DNA of 41,567 nt from NCBI GenBank assembly GCA_017477935.1, contig JAFVIC010000062.1:1-41567 (forward strand), in the 5' to 3' direction. The translations under genes and the position numbers were made by a program. Origin of the DNA: Akkermansia sp. (GTDB lineage: Bacteria; Verrucomicrobiota; Verrucomicrobiia; Verrucomicrobiales; Akkermansiaceae). Below the pieces are notes generated by a model that saw only the letters and a program-made list of their open reading frames with translations, had not been told where the DNA came from and did no database searches. How positions within the stretch are numbered: the first letter of the stretch is position 1; the number at the start of each line of letters is the position of its first letter. Of this stretch, positions 39,458-41,567 are shown in pieces.

Positions 39458-41209
39458 TTACTCGATTTTCTTCTTTTTAGCGGGAGTGGCTGGCTTTTTA
39501 TCTTTTTTTTCAGAGCTTGCTTTTTTACGCGTGGTGGCGCGTTTGCGGGCAGGCTTAGCCGGCTCGGTAGTGAGCTGCAGCTCGGGCTGGGTCGGCTCGG
39601 GCGCAGGCGCTGGTTCCGGGGCGGGGGCGGGAAGCTCAGCGAAGTCAATCCGGTCAGTACCCTCGGGGCGAATGGCGCGGGAGGAGATGCCGGCCGCGAG
39701 TTCGCCACGCAGGATAGCCTCTGCAATCGGGTCTTCGAGCAGACGCTCAATGGCGCGGCGCATGGGGCGTGCGCCGTATTGCGGGTCGTAACCTTTGTCC
39801 ACCAACATGCTGACCACCTCAGGCGAGAGGTCGAGCGTAATCTGCTTGCTGGCCAGGCGCTTGATGAGTTTCTGGGCTTCGAGCACCACGATTCGTTCGA
39901 GGTCGCGGCGCTCAAGCATGCGGAAGACGATAAGCTCATCGAAGCGGTTGATGAATTCGGGGCGGAAGTGTTGTTTGGCCGCCTCGGTGATACGCTCTTT
40001 CATGGTATCATAATCGGCATCTTCGTTGCTCATGGCTCCGAACCCCATGGTGCCCTGTCGGGCTGCCAGGCTGGCACCTACGTTGGAGGTGAGGATGATG
40101 ATGGTGTTCGCAAAGCTGACCTTGCGACCGAGAGAGTCCGTCAGCGCGCCTTCCTCCAGCACCTGCAGCAGCAGGTTCATGACGTCGGGGTGCGCTTTCT
40201 CTACCTCGTCGAAGAGGATGACCGCGTAGGGGCGGCGCCGTACCTGCTCTGTGAGCTGGCCGCCCTCATCGTGTCCCACATAGCCGGGGGGCGAGCCAAT
40301 CAGGCGGCTGGTGCTGAACTTCTCCATATACTCACTCATATCGACCTGAATGAGCGCCTCTGCCGTGCCGAACATGATTTCGGCCAGATTGCGCGCCAGG
40401 TAGGTCTTACCCACACCGGTGGGCCCCATGAAAAGGAAGGAACCGATGGGGCGGCGCGGGTCTTTGATGTCGGCCCTGCTGCGGCGCAGAGCACGCGCAA
40501 TGGCGGAGCAGGCGATATCTTGCCCGATAACCTTGCTCTTGAGCTCATCTTCCATGTGCAGGAGCTTTTCGGTATCCTTCTGCTCCATGCGCGAGAGGGG
40601 GATGCCGGTCCACTTGGAGATGACAGCCATGATATCCTCATCCGTGACCTCCTGGCGAGCGGCGTTCATCTGTTCTTTCCACTCATCCACCTCGGTGCGG
40701 AAACTGCTGTCGAGTGCGGCTATACGGTCGCGCAGGGCGGCGGCACTCTCGAAATCCTGAGCGGCTACGGCTTTTTCTTTCTCCGTCACCAGGTCACGGC
40801 GGGCCTGCTCGCGCTCCTTGAGTGCCTGCGGGCGGGTCATCAGGGCCACGCGCAGGCGGGAGCCGGCTTCATCCATCACGTCTATTGCCTTGTCGGGCAG
40901 GAACCGCCCCATGAGGTAGCGTTTGGAGAGCCCGGCTGCGGTTTCGAGTGCTTTCTCCGTGTAGTGTACGTGGTGGTGCTCCTCGTAGCGCGGGGCTATG
41001 CCCTTGAGAATGAGTACGGTGTCTTCCACGCTGGGCTCGCCGACCTGCACCTGCTGGAACCTGCGTTCAAAAGCGCCGTCTTTCTCGATGTGCTTGCGGT
41101 ATTCATTGAGCGTGGTGGCTCCTATGGCCTGCAATTCACCGCGTGAGAGCGCGGGTTTGATGATGTTGGAGGCATCCATCGTCCCCTCGGCCGAGCCGGC
41201 GCCGATGAG
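39458..41209 (-). CDS. clpC: ClpC-type AAA+ unfoldase, N-terminus missing
   Basis: The last 583 codons of a ClpC chaperone that feeds proteins to ClpP. Visible in order: the end of AAA+ domain 1 ([40 protein letters not shown]), the UVR-type middle region ([20 protein letters not shown]), then AAA+ domain 2 with Walker [29 protein letters not shown], Walker [12 protein letters not shown] and the [18 protein letters not shown] sensor 2. The C-terminus has an unusual Pro/Ala/Glu then Lys-rich tail of about 70 residues ([16 protein letters not shown]). At its 5' end the homology stops abruptly at LIGAG: the expected upstream DELHT is absent. The N domain and Walker A of domain 1 are not in the window. 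Confidence 0.92.
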   Translation of the reverse strand, partial: LIGAGSAEGTMDASNIIKPALSRGELQAIGATTLNEYRKHIEKDGAFERRFQQVQVGEPSVEDTVLILKGIAPRYEEHHHVHYTEKALETAAGLSKRYLMGRFLPDKAIDVMDEAGSRLRVALMTRPQALKEREQARRDLVTEKEKAVAAQDFESAAALRDRIAALDSSFRTEVDEWKEQMNAARQEVTDEDIMAVISKWTGIPLSRMEQKDTEKLLHMEDELKSKVIGQDIACSAIARALRRSRADIKDPRRPIGSFLFMGPTGVGKTYLARNLAEIMFGTAEALIQVDMSEYMEKFSTSRLIGSPPGYVGHDEGGQLTEQVRRRPYAVILFDEVEKAHPDVMNLLLQVLEEGALTDSLGRKVSFANTIIILTSNVGASLAARQGTMGFGAMSNEDADYDTMKERITEAAKQHFRPEFINRFDELIVFRMLERRDLERIVVLEAQKLIKRLASKQITLDLSPEVVSMLVDKGYDPQYGARPMRRAIERLLEDPIAEAILRGELAAGISSRAIRPEGTDRIDFAELPAPAPEPAPAPEPTQPELQLTTEPAKPARKRATTRKKASSEKKDKKPATPAKKKKIE

Positions 41210-41210
41210 G

Positions 41211-41315
41211 GCCAGCGAGCTGAATATCATCGTCGGCGTCGATAACCTCGATTTTGAGGTGGCGACCCGCGCGATCTACCGCGAGTTTGTCGCGAAGGAA
41301 GAACCTCGCTGGTGA
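41211..41315 (+). CDS. C-terminal fragment of an aspartate kinase
   Basis: The plus strand reads [20 protein letters not shown], then [14 protein letters not shown] and TGA (41313-41315). The [10 protein letters not shown]...ATRAIYREF pattern is the end of the second ACT domain of aspartokinases, which make aspartyl phosphate for lysine, threonine and methionine synthesis. Only the last 34 codons are present. The upstream part is replaced by antisense clpC, so this is the cut end of a gene from elsewhere in the genome or from another organism. The assignment rests on a short stretch. Confidence 0.6.
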   Translation, partial: ASELNIIVGVDNLDFEVATRAIYREFVAKEEPRW

Positions 41316-41415
41316 TCGGACTGTGCCCACACCCGCTGGCGCTTCGCGCCGGATTCAACTCGTTCCGTTCGGGCAGAAGGCCCTTCGGAACTGCTTTGCA
41401 AGAATAAGCATATAA

Positions 41416-41441
41416 GGGGCGCTGTAAAGCGGCCCTTTTTT
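41416..41441 (+). terminator. Terminator after the aspartate kinase fragment
   Basis: Stem GGGGCGCT (41416-41423) / AGCGGCCC (41428-41435) with one mismatch, loop GTAA, followed by six T (41436-41441). Confidence 0.8.
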
Positions 41442-41450
41442 GCTTCGGGT

Positions 41451-41479
41451 TTGACTTATGCTATATGAAAAGATATAAT
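41451..41479 (+). promoter_or_regulatory. Sigma70-type promoter near the right end
   Basis: TTGACT (41451-41456), 17-base spacer and perfect TATAAT (41474-41479), 36 bases before an ATG. It predicts a normal 5' leader with a GGAGG site. Confidence 0.8.
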
Positions 41480-41515
41480 CAATGACGTAGAGATAAATCG
41501 TTGGGAGGAATGTGT

Positions 41516-41567
41516 ATGCTCACGATTCATACCGATACCAGGATTCGAGTGATGTCCAAGGATAACA
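41516..41567 (+). CDS. Start of an unidentified gene, cut by the window end
   Basis: ATG 41516 follows a strong ribosome-binding site (GGGAGGA, seven bases upstream) and opens MLTIHTDTRIRVMSKDN to the window edge. Too short to identify. The strong Shine-Dalgarno site contrasts with the rest of the window. Confidence 0.6.
   Translation, partial: MLTIHTDTRIRVMSKDN

Noticed and set aside
39779..41146. 455-codon plus-strand frame opposite clpC
   Set aside because: Antisense shadow of ClpC, which has all its motifs on the minus strand.
1..41567. CRISPR arrays, tRNA or rRNA genes
   Set aside because: No regularly spaced repeats and no tRNA or rRNA signatures were found in the spacers by eye; a covariance search could still reveal a small RNA.

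Overview
The window looks like a chromosomal fragment of a Verrucomicrobiota bacterium, probably a gut Akkermansia-like lineage. This is inference, not proof. It rests on an exported alpha-L-fucosidase with F5/8C modules, a decayed gene with an MKK...LLALSGVASA-type leader, many exported ankyrin, Sel1 and caspase-like proteins, lipid A and glycosyltransferase genes (a Gram-negative envelope), high-GC codon use, and a near absence of Shine-Dalgarno sites. For many genes a good -35/-10 pair sits so close to the start codon that the mRNA should be leaderless. No rRNA, tRNA or CRISPR array was seen.

Layout. 1-390: truncated group II intron at the left edge. 392-3001: accessory block with a GYF_2 membrane protein, a GIY-YIG nuclease, an ankyrin protein with a G9 tract, and a broken second copy of the GIY-YIG 5' end. 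3129-7331: a 1400-residue exported protein with a beta-propeller-like region, a caspase domain with an intact His/Cys dyad, and C-terminal ankyrin repeats. 7475-7767: a decayed secreted-protein gene. 7883-9781: GH29 fucosidase. 10020-13628: nadD, an M23 peptidase lipoprotein, a C_GCAxxG_C_C protein and a DEAD-box helicase. 13852-18485: a tightly packed operon encoding an ankyrin lipoprotein, an exported ankyrin protein and an unknown membrane protein. 18608-20016: an exported ankyrin protein overlapping an AlkD-like repair protein. 20067-22287: pyrC, a DUF3820 gene and menA, divergent from argD (22371-23609). 23686-26836: an unknown membrane protein, a lipoprotein and a fused lipid A acyltransferase/GT9 protein. 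26938-31668: cell-wall genes (D,D-carboxypeptidase, amidase, 3D-domain protein) around recG. 31897-34467: an exported Sel1-repeat protein and aroE. 34565-36659: trmB-tgt-yajC operon, divergent from hisS (36793-38061). 38146-41209: a family 4 glycosyltransferase and the C-terminal two-thirds of clpC.

The right end is not colinear with the rest. ClpC breaks off inside its first AAA+ domain at about 41209. It is followed at once by the last codons of an aspartate kinase on the opposite strand, a terminator, a textbook sigma70 promoter and a gene start with a strong GGAGG site. That style is unlike the rest of the window, so an assembly chimera or a rearrangement breakpoint is likely.

The most unusual biology is the exported caspase-ankyrin protein and the set of envelope-targeted ankyrin proteins, the leaderless promoter architecture, a queuosine transglycosylase lacking three of its four zinc ligands, and the LpxL-GT9 fusion.
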